The position numbers and the translations under genes were made by a program. Under the pieces are notes generated by a model. It was not told where the DNA came from. It ran no database searches and saw only the letters and a program-made list of their open reading frames with translations. A stretch of DNA of 64,000 nucleotides from Proteiniclasticum sediminis. Its GTDB lineage: Bacteria; Bacillota; Clostridia; Clostridiales; Clostridiaceae. Each line of letters begins with the position of its first letter. The stretch's first letter is position 1. The stretch covers positions 1-64,000 of the forward strand of contig NZ_JAGSCS010000011.1 in the NCBI RefSeq assembly GCF_018128025.1. Reading direction: 5' to 3'. This document shows, in pieces, positions 49,565 through 57,412 of this stretch.

Positions 49565-50512
49565 ATGATTGTCAACCAAATGCCCCGGGATGTCCTGTCC
49601 CGGGAAAAAGCCGATGAGCTCCGAAGAAGAACCGGAGCCGAGATTGTCGATGTGGAAAGTCTTCTGGACCTGGGCGAGCGCCTGGATGAAGTCACGGCCA
49701 TCATTCCCCGGTGGCGCCTGAAGGCGGAGGATCTGGATCTACTTCCGAATCTTCGCTGGATTCAGTCCTTCAGTGCCGGGGTGAACACGTATCCGCTGGC
49801 GGAGATCGCCAAAAGGGGAATCCTCCTGACCAACACCCGGGGGACCCATGCCCCTCAGATGTCCGATCAGATCATGGGGATGGTCCTGGCCTTTTCCCGC
49901 CCCCTCATGGAATGCATCCGCCACCAGAAGGAAAGACGGTGGCAGGTGGATTATCCCCTGGAGGAGCTGACGGAAAAAACCCTGCTGATTGTGGGGGCCG
50001 GCAGCATCGGCCAGCTTTTGGCGAAGAAAGCCAAAGCCTTCGACATGAAGGTGGTGGGGCTCAAACGCCATCCCGAAGCCCTGCCGGATTATGACGAGGT
50101 ACGTCCTTTGGACCAGCTGGAGGTTTCTTTGGGGGAAGCGGACTATGTGGTCCTCCTCGCCCCATTAACCCCCAGTACCCGAGGGATGCTGGGGGAAAAG
50201 GAGCTGAGGCTCCTGAAGCCCACGGCGGTGCTCATCAATGCCGCCCGGGGTCCCTTAGTGGAAGAAGCGGCGCTCCTTCGGGCCCTTCAGGAAAAGTGGT
50301 TCCGGGGGGCGGGGCTGGACGTCTTTAGCAAAGAACCCCTTCCCGAGGACAGTCCCCTTTGGGATCTGGAGAACCTGATTCTCACCCCCCACATCGGGGG
50401 ATTCAGCGATCGGCACACGGATCGGACCGTGGATTTCCTCGTCCGGAACATCGGCCATTATGAGCGAGGAGAACCCTTGGAGAATCTTGTGGATCTGGAG
50501 GAAGGCTATTAA
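49565..50512 (+). CDS. D-isomer-specific 2-hydroxyacid dehydrogenase
   Basis: A 315-residue NAD-dependent dehydrogenase. The N-terminal catalytic half includes LRWIQSFSAGVNTYPLAEIAKRGILLTNTRGTHAPQMSDQIMGM; the nucleotide loop is LLIVGAGSIGQLLAKKAKAFDMKVVGLKR; catalytic Arg is in INAARGPLVEEAAL, Glu in DVFSKEPLPEDSPLW and His in TPHIGGFSDRH. The loop reads GAGSIG rather than the common GxGxIG with a long helix, which is normal. GAGGTGG lies 5 nt before ATG 49565. Substrate unknown. Confidence 0.93.
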   Translation: MIVNQMPRDVLSREKADELRRRTGAEIVDVESLLDLGERLDEVTAIIPRWRLKAEDLDLLPNLRWIQSFSAGVNTYPLAEIAKRGILLTNTRGTHAPQMSDQIMGMVLAFSRPLMECIRHQKERRWQVDYPLEELTEKTLLIVGAGSIGQLLAKKAKAFDMKVVGLKRHPEALPDYDEVRPLDQLEVSLGEADYVVLLAPLTPSTRGMLGEKELRLLKPTAVLINAARGPLVEEAALLRALQEKWFRGAGLDVFSKEPLPEDSPLWDLENLILTPHIGGFSDRHTDRTVDFLVRNIGHYERGEPLENLVDLEEGY

Positions 50513-50518
50513 GAAAAA

Positions 50519-50561
50519 ACCGCACGGACCTTTCGTTTTTCCAACGAAAGGTCCATGCGGA
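50519..50561. terminator. Bidirectional terminator
   Basis: CCGCACGGACCTTTCGTT and AACGAAAGGTCCATGCGG form an 18-bp stem with one mismatch, A-run before it on the plus strand. Confidence 0.85.
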
Positions 50562-50587
50562 ATCTCTAGATATGCTTAAAGGTATAC

Positions 50588-50908
50588 TTACTGAACGATG
50601 ACGGCAGTGCCGCTGGCGGTGACCATGAGCATGCCGTTGGACTGTCCCAGGGTCTCATAGTCGATTTTTACCCCAACCACGGCGTTGGCGCCCAGGTTAT
50701 AGGCTCGTTCCTCCAGTTCCCGGAGGGCGTTGATCCGCGCTTCAATGAGTTCGCTCTCGTAGGTTTTGGAGCGGCCGCCAAAAAAGTCGGATAATCCTGC
50801 GGTGAAGTCCTTGATGAAGTTGATGCCCGTGATGACCTCGCCGAAGACGATGCCCTTATAGGTGGTGATGGTTTTTCCTTCAATAGAATTGGTGGTGGTG
50901 ATAATCAT
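50588..50908 (-). CDS. YbjQ-family (DUF74) heavy-metal-binding domain protein
   Basis: A 106-residue protein of the YbjQ/UPF0145 family. [41 protein letters not shown] and [28 protein letters not shown] are the conserved blocks; the family forms pentameric rings of unknown role. GGAGG is 7 nt before ATG 50908; the ATG at 50914 is too close. Transcribed alone. Confidence 0.92.
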   Translation of the reverse strand: MIITTTNSIEGKTITTYKGIVFGEVITGINFIKDFTAGLSDFFGGRSKTYESELIEARINALRELEERAYNLGANAVVGVKIDYETLGQSNGMLMVTASGTAVIVQ

Positions 50909-51118
50909 GTCCATTCCTCCTTCATTTCTGTTAGCTTCATTATAGATCTCCTTTCGCGGGAATAGGGGCAATTTAATTTAATTTTAACCCGAAGGCGCTC
51001 CATTTTCGCAAGGCGGAGAAGGGGTTTTTGAAAAGAGCATAGATCATCCAAGGAAAACGTGGTACTCTAGTAGTGCTGAAAAATCAGCAAAGAATCACAC
51101 AAATTGAGGTGTATGATC

Positions 51119-52039
51119 ATGAGTATTGCGGGAGAAGGATGCGAGATCCTGGTACCGTTCAGCGAGAGGAAGAGCCTCCGCGATATTGAAAGAAGCATTA
51201 CGACGACCTATAAACGCGACATCTGGGGAAAGTTCATCAAGGGGATTACGGAGTACCAGCTGATCCAGGACGGCGATAAAATCGCCGTGGCCATTTCCGG
51301 AGGAAAGGACAGCCTGATCCTGGCGAAGCTATTCCAGGAGCTGCAAAAGCACCCCCAGCAGAAATTCGAGGTGGAGTTCATTGCCATGGACCCGGGCTAC
51401 CATCCGGAGATTCGGAAGCTCCTGGAGGAGAACTGTGCGTACCTGAACATTCCGGTGAAAATTTATGATTCCGGAATCTTCACCGTCATCGATAAAATCG
51501 CCCAGGATTATCCCTGCTACATGTGCGCGAAGATGAGACGGGGTTCCCTTTACCAGTTCGCCCAGGATCTGGGCTGCAACAAGCTGGCGCTGGGCCACCA
51601 TTTCAATGATGTCATCGAAACCTCCATGCTGAATATCCTCTATGCGGGGAGCTTCAAAACCATGCTGCCCAAGCTGAAGTCGGATAACTTCGAGAACATG
51701 GAGATCATCCGTCCCCTCTACCTGGTGGAGGAGGACCATATCAAGAACTGGATTCAGAATGCCGGCATCTGGCCCCTGAACTGTGCCTGCATGGTGGCGG
51801 CGAAGAAGATCGGCAACAAGCGTTACGAGATCCGGGAAATGATCAAAGAACTGAAGAAAAAGAACAAGGACGTGGACAAGTGCATCTTCCGCGCCCAGGA
51901 AAATATCCACATGGATGGGGTCCTCGGCTGGGTGGACGGCACGGGGAAGCATTCCTATCTGGATTTCTACGACGCGGAAACCCTGGCCGTGACACCGGAG
52001 GGCCAAGCGGCAGCCACGGATCAGCCGGAAGAAGAATAA
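51119..52039 (+). CDS. TtcA-like PP-loop ATPase (tRNA thiolation family)
   Basis: A 306-residue N-type ATP pyrophosphatase. SGGKDSL at 60-66 is the PP-loop, YPCYMCAKMRRGSLYQFAQDLGCNKLALGHHFNDVIETSMLN contains the CxxC and HHxxD elements of TtcA, and LNCACM supplies further cysteines; together these could hold a [4Fe-4S] cluster. TtcA makes 2-thiocytidine in tRNA. The protein has an N-terminal extension of about 40 residues and an acidic C-terminal tail. GAGGTG is 8 nt before ATG 51119. The ArsC/LMW-PTP-like gene follows after 27 nt and is probably co-transcribed. Confidence 0.88.
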   Translation: MSIAGEGCEILVPFSERKSLRDIERSITTTYKRDIWGKFIKGITEYQLIQDGDKIAVAISGGKDSLILAKLFQELQKHPQQKFEVEFIAMDPGYHPEIRKLLEENCAYLNIPVKIYDSGIFTVIDKIAQDYPCYMCAKMRRGSLYQFAQDLGCNKLALGHHFNDVIETSMLNILYAGSFKTMLPKLKSDNFENMEIIRPLYLVEEDHIKNWIQNAGIWPLNCACMVAAKKIGNKRYEIREMIKELKKKNKDVDKCIFRAQENIHMDGVLGWVDGTGKHSYLDFYDAETLAVTPEGQAAATDQPEEE

Positions 52040-52066
52040 AATAAAGACAAAGAGGAGTGTATGTTC

Positions 52067-52450
52067 ATGAAAATGGCATTTGTGTGCAATGGAAGCAGTA
52101 TCCGCGCCCAGCTGGCAGCAGCGGTGGCCCGGGAGTTTTTCCCCGAAGCGGAGATTTCTGCGGCAGGTAGCCTGGAAGAAACGGCGAATCCGGAAGCATT
52201 GGCGGTACTGGAAGAGGATGAGCTGAGCCTGGAGGGCATCGCCCTCAAGACGCTCTTTGATCTGGACTTTGATCTGGACTACGCCGTGGTAGTGGGCTGC
52301 GATGAAGGGGGATGCCCTTTGGTCTTCGCCAATAAGGTCATCGAGTGGGACTTCATCCCGAATCCCCAGGGCCAGGGCGTGGAAGTTTACCGGGAAGCCA
52401 AGAATCAGCTGAAGGAAGAGCTGAAGAAGCTGTATCTGGAAATGCAGTAA
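52067..52450 (+). CDS. Arsenate-reductase/LMW-phosphatase-like protein
   Basis: A 127-residue protein of the low-molecular-weight phosphatase fold. MAFVCNGSSIRAQLAAAVAREFFPEAEISAAGSLEE has the P-loop C-x5-R (CNGSSIR), with Ile where arsenate reductases have Cys and an N-G-S-S loop instead of TGNSC. A second region GCDEGGCPLVFANKVIEWDF corresponds to the ArsC metal/redox loop with two Cys. GAGGAG is 9 nt before ATG 52067. No arsenic genes are nearby. Its pairing with a tRNA-thiolation-type protein is unusual; function is uncertain. Confidence 0.75.
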   Translation: MKMAFVCNGSSIRAQLAAAVAREFFPEAEISAAGSLEETANPEALAVLEEDELSLEGIALKTLFDLDFDLDYAVVVGCDEGGCPLVFANKVIEWDFIPNPQGQGVEVYREAKNQLKEELKKLYLEMQ

Positions 52451-52477
52451 GCCCAGTAAAAAAGAATTATTCCTGAA

Positions 52478-52513
52478 AAAAAGGTCCTGGTTTTTGAAAC
52501 CAGGACCTTTTTG
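52478..52513. terminator. Bidirectional terminator
   Basis: AAAAAGGTCCTGGT and ACCAGGACCTTTTT form a 14-bp perfect stem between convergent genes. Confidence 0.9.
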
Positions 52514-52523
52514 CTGTACGAGG

Positions 52524-53363
52524 CTAGATGAATCCGTTCATCATGGTGTCCGGATTGGAGCTTAAGCGGCGGTTTTCATTGTGGCCATTGATGCGGCCCA
52601 TATCCTCATCGCTGAGCTCGAAGTCGAAAATCTCCAGATTTTCTTTAATGCGAGAGGGGGTGACAGATTTCGGGATGGCCAGCACACCGTTCTGGAAATG
52701 CCAGCGCAGGATCACCTGGGCGGGAGTTTTTCCGTATTTCTTCCCCAGTTCCACAAAGACGGGGGCTTCCAGATCGCCTTTTCCCTGCATGAGCGGTCCC
52801 CAGGCTTCCACCTGAATTCCCTTGGCTTTGCAGTAGGTGCGGATTTCCTCCTGGTTCATGAGCGGGTGGAGCTCAATCTGGTTCATAGCCGGGACCACGG
52901 TGCATTCGGAAAGGAGCGTCTCCAGGTGGTGCACATGGAAATTGCAGACGCCAATGGACCGGGTCTTCTTCTCGGCGAGAAGCTTCTCCAGGGTCTTGTA
53001 GGACTCCACGAACTTGTCCTTGCCGGGCCAGTGGATGAGATAAAGATCCACATAATCGGTATCCAGCTTTTTGAGGCTGGTCTCAAAGGCCTTTCGAACC
53101 GTGGCTTCATCCCCCTGATCCGTATTCCAGAGCTTGGTGGTGAGGAAGATCTCTTCCCGAGGAATGCCGCTGTCGCGCAGGGCGCGGCCCACGCCTTCCT
53201 CGTTGCCGTAGATGGCGGCGGTGTCAATGAGGCGGTAACCCACTTTCAGGGCTTCCCGCACAGCCTGGTATACCTGCTCGCCTTCGGTAACTTTAAAGAC
53301 GCCAAAGCCCAGGCTGGGAATGGTCAAACCGTTATTCAGCGTCCAAAGGGGAATATTCGTCAT
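52524..53363 (-). CDS. Aldo/keto reductase (2,5-diketo-gluconate reductase type)
   Basis: A 279-residue TIM-barrel NADPH reductase. GYRLIDTAAIYGNEEGVGRAL holds catalytic Asp and Tyr, FLTTKLW the Lys, and LYLIHWP the His; GVCNFHVHHLETLL and RWHFQNGVLAIPKSVTPSRIKEN bind NADPH. Signature is intact and length standard. AGGAGG before ATG 53363 sets the start; the frame continues upstream without a ribosome site. It may reduce methylglyoxal or similar aldehydes, which would suit the methylglyoxal synthase gene nearby, but this is inference. Confidence 0.93.
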   Translation of the reverse strand: MTNIPLWTLNNGLTIPSLGFGVFKVTEGEQVYQAVREALKVGYRLIDTAAIYGNEEGVGRALRDSGIPREEIFLTTKLWNTDQGDEATVRKAFETSLKKLDTDYVDLYLIHWPGKDKFVESYKTLEKLLAEKKTRSIGVCNFHVHHLETLLSECTVVPAMNQIELHPLMNQEEIRTYCKAKGIQVEAWGPLMQGKGDLEAPVFVELGKKYGKTPAQVILRWHFQNGVLAIPKSVTPSRIKENLEIFDFELSDEDMGRINGHNENRRLSSNPDTMMNGFI

Positions 53364-53559
53364 GATACAACCTCCTAAATTATCGATAAGCCTATTATAC
53401 CGAAAAAACATGAACGAAGGGTTAATATGCAGACAGCTGTTTCCCAAGACGGTACAGATTGAAAAATCCTTGGGAGGAGCCGGCAAAGGAGGAGGGAATC
53501 CCGCTAGGGATATGGTATAATTCGGGTAAGCGAAGATATGGAAAATATGGAGGGGTAGA

Positions 53560-53931
53560 ATGTATTGCAGTAAATGCGGCGTGAGAAACGGGGACGAGAA
53601 CAAAGTCTGCTATCATTGCGGAGCGCCCATGCCCGGAGCCGGCATGGCGGAAGAGGGGGAGGTTCCCCGGAGGAATGAATACGGTGCGCCCCGAAGGGAA
53701 CGGGAGTATGCCGAGCCCCGGGAAGTGCGGGATGAAGCGGATACCCTCGCGGGAATCGCTGCCTGCTGTATTCCTTTGGTGGGCATCGTACTCTATCTGG
53801 TCTGGCGGGACAAGTATCCGAGAAAAGCGAAGTCCGTATGCGGATGGACCATCGGCGGTCTGGTGATCACGGGAATCTTCTGGGTTATCGCCATCCTGGC
53901 GGGGCTGGCTTCCGCCGGCGAGAGCTTTTAG
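53560..53931 (+). CDS. Zinc-ribbon membrane protein
   Basis: A 123-residue protein. C3, C6, C17 and C20 form an N-terminal zinc ribbon (YCSKCGVRN...CYHCG). A charged linker (residues 30-60, rich in Arg, Glu and Pro) leads to two membrane helices near 62-82 and 95-117. Such zinc-ribbon plus membrane proteins are common in Firmicutes with no known role. GGAGGGG precedes the ATG. The next gene starts 3 nt after its stop. Confidence 0.85.
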   Translation: MYCSKCGVRNGDENKVCYHCGAPMPGAGMAEEGEVPRRNEYGAPRREREYAEPREVRDEADTLAGIAACCIPLVGIVLYLVWRDKYPRKAKSVCGWTIGGLVITGIFWVIAILAGLASAGESF

Positions 53932-53933
53932 CC

Positions 53934-54296
53934 GTGACCGGCCAAAAGCTTTTGGCTCTGGCATTTCACTGCCATGGGCGCCCGGACCGGTCATTTTTCT
54001 TTCGGGGAAAGCCCCTTCCCCTCTGTGCCCGGTGCACGGGAATCCTGGCGGGCTACGGGATCGGTCTTCTGGGACTCTTCCTTTTTCCGGGAAGAAGTCT
54101 TTGGCTGGAACTGGGAATGATGATTCCCCTGACGGCGGATGGATTTCTTCAGCTCTACACCCCTTATGAAAGCAAAAACGGTCGGCGCCTGGTCACGGGA
54201 ATCCTTTTTGGCATCGCTTTGGTTTTCATCCTGACCCGGGTGGTGAACCACGGCTACCAGCTGGGCCGATCAATACGAATAAATGGAGGAATTTAA
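53934..54296 (+). CDS. DUF2085 membrane protein
   Basis: A 120-residue protein of DUF2085: CHGRPDRSFFFRGKPLPLCARCTGILAGYGIGLL contains the conserved CH.xP.RSF and CxRCTGI patterns, followed by further hydrophobic helices. The Cys/His residues suggest metal or heme binding but this is unproven. The chosen start is GTG 53934, 3 nt after the previous stop; ribosome site is weak (GCGAGAG), so translation is probably coupled. The frame runs further upstream inside the zinc-ribbon gene. Confidence 0.75.
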   Translation: MTGQKLLALAFHCHGRPDRSFFFRGKPLPLCARCTGILAGYGIGLLGLFLFPGRSLWLELGMMIPLTADGFLQLYTPYESKNGRRLVTGILFGIALVFILTRVVNHGYQLGRSIRINGGI

Positions 54297-54297
54297 C

Positions 54298-54690
54298 ATG
54301 AATGGAGCCATGATAGCCCACGACAACATGAAAGACGACCTGGTTCTCTTTGCCCAAAAACACAAGACCGTCCTGGATCAGTTCAATCTTTACGCCACAG
54401 GGACCACAGGAAAGAAGCTCATCGACGAAGCGGGACTGAAGGTCCACCGTCTTCAGTCCGGCCCCATTGGCGGCGATCAGCAGATCGGCGCCATGATCGC
54501 CGAAGGACGGATTCGTTTTGTCATCTTCCTTCGGGATCCCCTCACAGCCCAGCCCCATGAACCGGATGTCCAGGCGCTCCTTCGCCTTTGCGATGTCCAT
54601 AAGATTCCCATCGCCACGAACATCACCTCTGCGGAGATCATGGTGTCCTATCTCCACCGTCTGGTGGACGGTCGGCCGGAAGTCCGATAA
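54298..54690 (+). CDS. mgsA: Methylglyoxal synthase
   Basis: A 130-residue enzyme converting dihydroxyacetone phosphate to methylglyoxal and phosphate. IAHDNMKDDLVLFA at the N-terminus, ATGTTGKKL for phosphate binding, and SGPIGGDQQIGAMIAEG with the catalytic Asp are all intact; HxPDVxALLRxCDVHKIPIATNxxSAE is also seen. GGAGG precedes ATG 54298, 2 nt after the DUF2085 stop. It opens the methylglyoxal bypass of lower glycolysis under phosphate limitation; DhaKL produce its substrate. Confidence 0.96.
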   Translation: MNGAMIAHDNMKDDLVLFAQKHKTVLDQFNLYATGTTGKKLIDEAGLKVHRLQSGPIGGDQQIGAMIAEGRIRFVIFLRDPLTAQPHEPDVQALLRLCDVHKIPIATNITSAEIMVSYLHRLVDGRPEVR

Positions 54691-54697
54691 AAAAAGA

Positions 54698-54745
54698 TGG
54701 ACAAATGGACGGAGGAGGATTATACTGACGATGAACAGTGTTCAT
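54698..54745 (+). promoter_or_regulatory. tetR-type promoter with palindromic operator
   Basis: TGGACA (54698-54703), 17-nt spacer, TATACT (54721-54726); ATGAACAGTGTTCAT (54731-54745) is a perfect 15-bp palindrome around one base at the transcription start. Confidence 0.75.
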
Positions 54746-54760
54746 GACGGAGGAAAACCG

Positions 54761-55321
54761 ATGGAAGTCCTGAACTACAAAGCGCGGATCCTGGATGCCG
54801 CCAAAGCCATCGCCCGGGAAGAGGGCGTTGCGGCGGTGAGTATACGGGCGGTGGCCCTGAAAGCCGACATTGCCGTGGGGACGGTGTACAACTATTTCCC
54901 CTCCAAAGCCGAACTTCTTTTTGATGTGGTGGAGGATTTCTGGGAGGAAGCTTTTTCGGACGTGTCTGTGGAGGAACTTCTGAGCCAGGATTTTCAGCAC
55001 CGGCTCATGGCCGTCTATACGGTGCTGGAAAAACGTCTGACGGAATACCGCTCCAACTGGCTAGAGGACATGGCGCTTTTAAAGTGGCCTGACCGGGATG
55101 CCGGCCGTGCCCGCATGGGCAGCTATGACGAGAAGATCCGACAGCGGATTCTTCGGCTCATGGAGGGCGATGCGGCCCTGGATGCCTATCCCTGGACGGA
55201 GACCTTCACCAAGGAAGCCTTTGGCACCTTTCTCTTTCAAAACCTCATGGGCGCCCTGCGGCGGAAAGAGAAGATCACTATGCTGCTGGAAGTTCTGGAC
55301 CGGATTGTTTCCCGGCCTTAA
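54761..55321 (+). CDS. TetR-family transcriptional regulator
   Basis: A 186-residue repressor. Residues about 5-55 are the TetR DNA-binding domain (ILDAAKAIAREEGVAAVSIRAVALKADIAVGTVYNYFPSKAELL). The ligand domain is unassigned. GGAGG precedes ATG 54761; the ATG at 54731 lies in the operator and has no ribosome site. The same palindrome occurs before its own gene and before the membrane protein gene at 55410, so it likely represses both. Confidence 0.93.
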   Translation: MEVLNYKARILDAAKAIAREEGVAAVSIRAVALKADIAVGTVYNYFPSKAELLFDVVEDFWEEAFSDVSVEELLSQDFQHRLMAVYTVLEKRLTEYRSNWLEDMALLKWPDRDAGRARMGSYDEKIRQRILRLMEGDAALDAYPWTETFTKEAFGTFLFQNLMGALRRKEKITMLLEVLDRIVSRP

Positions 55322-55331
55322 GGACCTTTTG

Positions 55332-55366
55332 AAAAATCATACCCCTTGCATGATTTTTCTTTTTCT
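55332..55366 (+). terminator. Terminator of the tetR-type gene
   Basis: AAAAATCAT and ATGATTTTT stem followed by CTTTTT. Confidence 0.7.
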
Positions 55367-55373
55367 CCTTCCG

Positions 55374-55386
55374 TGAACAATGTTCA
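55374..55386. promoter_or_regulatory. Second TetR operator, before the membrane protein gene
   Basis: TGAACAATGTTCA, identical half sites to the operator at 54731-54745, 24 nt before ATG 55410. Confidence 0.75.
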
Positions 55387-55409
55387 TATTAAAAATCAGG
55401 AGTGATCTT

Positions 55410-56093
55410 ATGCAAGCAATCATGGAAACCCTCTTCGATGTGCTTTATCTGACCTCGGTGATCACCGCAGGTCTTCTTCTACTTCGAAATAATCCCCGAA
55501 AAAGCCCATCCTGGTCCTTTGGCCTCATGGCCCTCATCCTGGGGGCTGGCGATGCCTTCCATCTGGTTCCCCGGGCCTACGCCCTCATGACGGATGGTCT
55601 GGCGAATCATGCGGTGGCTTTAGGACGGGGGAAGTTTATCACCTCCCTCACCATGACCATCTTCTATCTGGTGCTCTATCGGATTCTGAGCCAGCGCTAC
55701 GGGAAGAAAAACCGGGGATGGGACTGGGCCATGGGGCTCTTTGGGCTCCTTCGCTTCGGACTGTGCCTCATGCCCCAGAACCGCTGGACCGATGCGGAAG
55801 GACCCCTCCTTTGGGGAATCCTTCGAAATCTTCCCTTTGCCGCCATGGGGATCCTGGTCATGATCCTGGCCTGGAAAGGAGCGAAGGAAAAAGAGGATGC
55901 GGCCTTTCGCCCCATGGGCCTGGCCATTTTCCTCTCCTTCCTCTTCTATGTCCCCGTGGTTCTCTGGGCTGACCGGTATCCCCTGGTGGGAATTCTCATG
56001 ATCCCCAAAACCCTGGCGTATGTTTGGGTGGTCTGGATGGGGTTTCGGGAGTACCTGCAGGCGCAAAAAAACCACCAGGTCCCAGCCTTGTAA
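55410..56093 (+). CDS. Seven-helix integral membrane protein, TetR-controlled
   Basis: A 227-residue hydrophobic protein with about seven membrane segments and a cytosolic C-terminal tail. No family recognised; features include LGAGDAFHLVPRAYAL with Asp and His within a helix, LTMTIFYLVLYRILSQRYG and WADRYPLVGILMIPKTLAYVW. AGGAGTG lies 8 nt before ATG 55410. The operator upstream ties it to the TetR regulator. It could be an efflux component or a sensor; no function is claimed. Confidence 0.8.
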   Translation: MQAIMETLFDVLYLTSVITAGLLLLRNNPRKSPSWSFGLMALILGAGDAFHLVPRAYALMTDGLANHAVALGRGKFITSLTMTIFYLVLYRILSQRYGKKNRGWDWAMGLFGLLRFGLCLMPQNRWTDAEGPLLWGILRNLPFAAMGILVMILAWKGAKEKEDAAFRPMGLAIFLSFLFYVPVVLWADRYPLVGILMIPKTLAYVWVVWMGFREYLQAQKNHQVPAL

Positions 56094-56104
56094 AAAGCAG
56101 AATC

Positions 56105-56146
56105 AACCAGCGCTTCTTCTTATTGGAGGAAGTCGCTGGTTTTTCT
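56105..56146 (+). terminator. Terminator of the membrane protein gene
   Basis: AACCAGCG and CGCTGGTT with an inner CTTC/GAAG stem, then TTTCTTCG. Confidence 0.75.
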
Positions 56147-56194
56147 TCGTTTAAGATGTGAGCATAATGATAAGATTCTGTAAATTCTGTTAAT

Positions 56195-56228
56195 GTTTAC
56201 ATACGGTAAACCTCGTTTTTAGTATAAT
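56195..56228 (+). promoter_or_regulatory. -10 box with upstream inverted repeat before the opine-type operon
   Basis: TATAAT at 56223-56228. GTTTAC-ATACG-GTAAAC at 56195-56211 occupies the -35 area, where no good -35 hexamer is seen, pointing to regulator-dependent transcription. Confidence 0.5.
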
Positions 56229-56318
56229 GAATTTACTTCTATTTCAATGAAGGACATTTGTTTTCACGGGATAAATCGACAGTTGAATTTGAGAATAATA
56301 AAGCGAGGGGGAAAGACC

Positions 56319-57401
56319 ATGAAAGTTGCCATCATCGGTGCTGGAAATTCTGGACTGGCCATGGCCGCACATCTTCGGTTCATGGGGCACCGGATCCGTT
56401 TATGGAACCGGAGCGAAGAACCGGTGAGCGAACTGAAGAAAACACGGAAAATCACCACCACTGGCGTGCTCGTGGGGGATTTTGACCTGGACCTGGTGAC
56501 GACGAATATGGCGGACGTTTTGAAGTGGTCAAAGATCATTCTGGTGACCACTCCGGCCACCTCCCACGGGGATTTGGCCAGACTCATGGCGCCTTACTTG
56601 GGGAAAGACCACATCGTCATCCTCAATCCCGGAAGAACCTTCGGCGCGGTGGATTTCAAGGATGAGCTAGTGAAGATGGGCAATGAGGAGAATGTCAGTA
56701 TCCTGGAAACCCAGACCATCATCTACACCTGCCGAAAGCTCAGCCAAACCAGCGTAAACATCCTTGCCCTGAAGCGGGATGTGCTGATTTCAACCTTTGA
56801 AGGGGTGAACCTTCCGGAGCTTTTGCTGCGGATTCCCGATGAGCTGAACAAATTCTATAAACCGGCAAAAAGCATGGTGGAAACCTCCATCGGCAATGTG
56901 GGAATGGTTCTCCACTGCGCCCCCATGGTGCTCAACGCCGGGTGGGTGGAATCGGACCACGACTTCAAGTATTACCGGGAGGGGATCTCGCCCACCATCA
57001 CCGCCTTCATCGAGGAGCTGGACCGAGAGCGCCAGGCTGTGGCTCGAGCGCTAAATCATCCCGTGGTCTCCGTGCTGGAGTGGATGAATATTTCCTATGG
57101 GCTTCAGGAAGACACTCTTTATGAATGCATTCAGAAGAATCCTTCCTATGAGACCATCCTTGCTCCCCGAACCCTGTCGTACCGGTATCTCTTGGAAGAT
57201 GTCCCCTACGGGCTGGTCCCCCTGGAAAGCATGGGGAAGGATCTGGGACTGGCCATGACCCATACCCGTGCTGTCATCGATCTGGCGAATCTGCTTCTGA
57301 AGACGGATTTTCGGGCCACGGGCCGCACTGCGGAGAAACTTCATTTTGACTACAAGGATCTCATGAAGGGTGTTCGAGTGGAGGATATCCTGCTGACCTA
57401 A
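56319..57401 (+). CDS. NAD(P)-dependent octopine/nopaline dehydrogenase family protein
   Basis: A 360-residue dehydrogenase. MKVAIIGAGNSGLAMAAHLRFMGHRIRLWNRS is the N-terminal Rossmann domain; MVLHCAPMVLNAGWVE and YYREGISPTITAFIEELDRERQAVA fit the opine dehydrogenase catalytic domain with its His-containing loop. Family members reductively couple an amino acid to an oxo acid, or act in reverse. GAGGGGG before ATG 56319. It is followed after 11 nt by a B12-dependent enzyme gene, so both act in one pathway; the substrate is unknown. Confidence 0.88.
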   Translation: MKVAIIGAGNSGLAMAAHLRFMGHRIRLWNRSEEPVSELKKTRKITTTGVLVGDFDLDLVTTNMADVLKWSKIILVTTPATSHGDLARLMAPYLGKDHIVILNPGRTFGAVDFKDELVKMGNEENVSILETQTIIYTCRKLSQTSVNILALKRDVLISTFEGVNLPELLLRIPDELNKFYKPAKSMVETSIGNVGMVLHCAPMVLNAGWVESDHDFKYYREGISPTITAFIEELDRERQAVARALNHPVVSVLEWMNISYGLQEDTLYECIQKNPSYETILAPRTLSYRYLLEDVPYGLVPLESMGKDLGLAMTHTRAVIDLANLLLKTDFRATGRTAEKLHFDYKDLMKGVRVEDILLT

Positions 57402-57412
57402 AGGAGGGTACG

